DNA of 5,244 bases from Bacteroides sp. (GTDB taxonomy: Bacteria; Bacteroidota; Bacteroidia; Bacteroidales; Bacteroidaceae). Below are positions 4,796 through 5,244 of the stretch, in pieces; within the stretch, counting starts at the first letter, position 1, and each line of letters opens with the position of its first letter. The translations under genes and the position numbers were made by a program. The DNA is taken from the NCBI GenBank assembly GCA_019412865.1, contig DXOJ01000780.1, positions 1 to 5,244 of the forward strand. The letters are read 5' to 3'. The notes beneath the pieces were generated by a model. That model did no database searches and had not been told where the DNA came from. It worked only from the letters and a program-made list of their open reading frames with translations.

Positions 4796-5244
4796 ATGAA
4801 GACATTAGAATATAACTCGAAACGTTTGGCAAAAAGAATACGAGTATTGATGAAAGAATCGTCAAACGTCATCGTTTCACCGAACACTTCAAAGGAAGAG
4901 CCAAAAATGCAAGAATTGCATGAGCAGGAAGCAGATAAGAAAGAAGTACATAAACAGGAAACACATAAGCAACCCGTCCTTCTGACGCAACAAGTGATCG
5001 ACTTTTTGAAAGTGCGATATGATTTCCGCTACAACCTGCTCACCGAAGAAACTGAATTTCGGCCATTCGACCAACGAGAAATTCCTTTCTGCCGCATAGA
5101 CAAGCGGGAACTGAATACTTTCTGCCTGGAAGCCCACAAAGAAGGAATCAATTGCTGGGATAAGGACCTTCAAAGGTACATCTACTCTACCCTAGTGGAA
5201 AGCTACCATCCTTTCCGGCTTTATATGAACGAACTACCTATATG
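4796..5244 (+). CDS. Probable VapE/DUF3874-type helicase-primase-like protein (3' partial)
   Basis: An open frame of 149 codons runs from ATG 4796 to the right edge with no stop. Residues 62-149 (from LLTQQVIDFLKVRYDF) hold the conserved part: a helix, then RYNLLTEETEFRP (78-90), RELNTFCLEAH (103-113), CWDKDLQRYIYS (119-130) and ESYHPFRLYMNELP (134-147). From memory these are the segments just before the P-loop ATPase (VirE/VapE) domain in Bacteroides proteins, where a short linker precedes the Walker motifs. The ATPase domain itself is outside the window, so the call rests on this N-terminal match. Such proteins are common in phage-like and integrated elements and are thought to act in DNA replication. 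Residues 1-61 are polar and variable, with a five-copy pentapeptide repeat (37-61). The start follows A-rich AAAAAGAAGAACAAT. Internal Met19 and Met38 are less likely alternative starts. The gene is divergent from the HU-like gene. Confidence 0.65.
   Translation, partial: MKTLEYNSKRLAKRIRVLMKESSNVIVSPNTSKEEPKMQELHEQEADKKEVHKQETHKQPVLLTQQVIDFLKVRYDFRYNLLTEETEFRPFDQREIPFCRIDKRELNTFCLEAHKEGINCWDKDLQRYIYSTLVESYHPFRLYMNELPI
4904..4978 (+). repeat. 15-bp in-frame tandem repeat (pentapeptide x5) in the VapE-like gene
   Basis: Five consecutive 15-bp units encode KMQEL, HEQEA, DKKEV, HKQET and HKQPV (residues 37-61). The third residue is Gln or Lys and the fourth is Glu in four of five. DNA similarity is clearest between units at 4919, 4949 and 4964 (CATGAGCAGGAA, CATAAACAGGAA, CATAAGCAACCC). 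This looks like a slippage-expanded, charged, probably helical or disordered linker in front of the conserved region. Copy number may vary between strains. Confidence 0.7.

Noticed and set aside
1..5244. tRNA, rRNA, complete insertion sequence or attachment site
   Set aside because: No cloverleaf, rRNA-like stretch, transposase or terminal inverted repeats with target duplication were seen on either strand.

Overview
The window looks like a chromosomal segment of a Bacteroides-type member of the Bacteroidota. Pointers are a lipoprotein with a CSDEND motif after its cysteine, a DUF6452-like/DUF6048-like gene pair, an HU-like protein fused to a helix-turn-helix, a VapE-type N-terminus, starts preceded by A-rich sequence rather than a strong Shine-Dalgarno, and moderate GC. 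Species is not assigned. All family names are recalled from sequence patterns; no database was searched.

Left and centre (1-3740, + strand): five closely spaced genes that look like one transcription unit. They encode a membrane-anchored family-2 glycosyltransferase (5' end outside the window), a DUF6452-like lipoprotein, a DUF6048-like probable outer-membrane beta-barrel protein, the manganese efflux pump MntP, and the FMN transferase ApbE. Gaps are 21, -17 (overlap), 6 and 30 nt. The theme is cell envelope and ion/redox homeostasis; no single pathway joins all five. The unit ends in a hairpin overlapping the apbE stop, with T-rich flanks on both strands, so it probably works as a bidirectional terminator.

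Right (3784-4487, - strand): a 212-residue HU-like protein with a C-terminal helix-turn-helix, convergent with apbE. A perfect 12-bp inverted repeat spans its stop codon. A possible 21-codon ORF starts at an overlapping TAATG.

Right end (4488-5244): a 308-bp divergent intergenic region with four degenerate 22-bp tandem repeats (4524-4611), each with a partial dyad, plus an AT-only palindrome. It is followed by the first 149 codons of a probable VapE/DUF3874-type helicase-primase-like protein whose N-terminus carries a pentapeptide repeat. The HU-like gene, the repeat array and the divergent VapE-like gene are the least ordinary part of the window and could form one regulated, possibly mobile-element-derived cassette. 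That link is inference.
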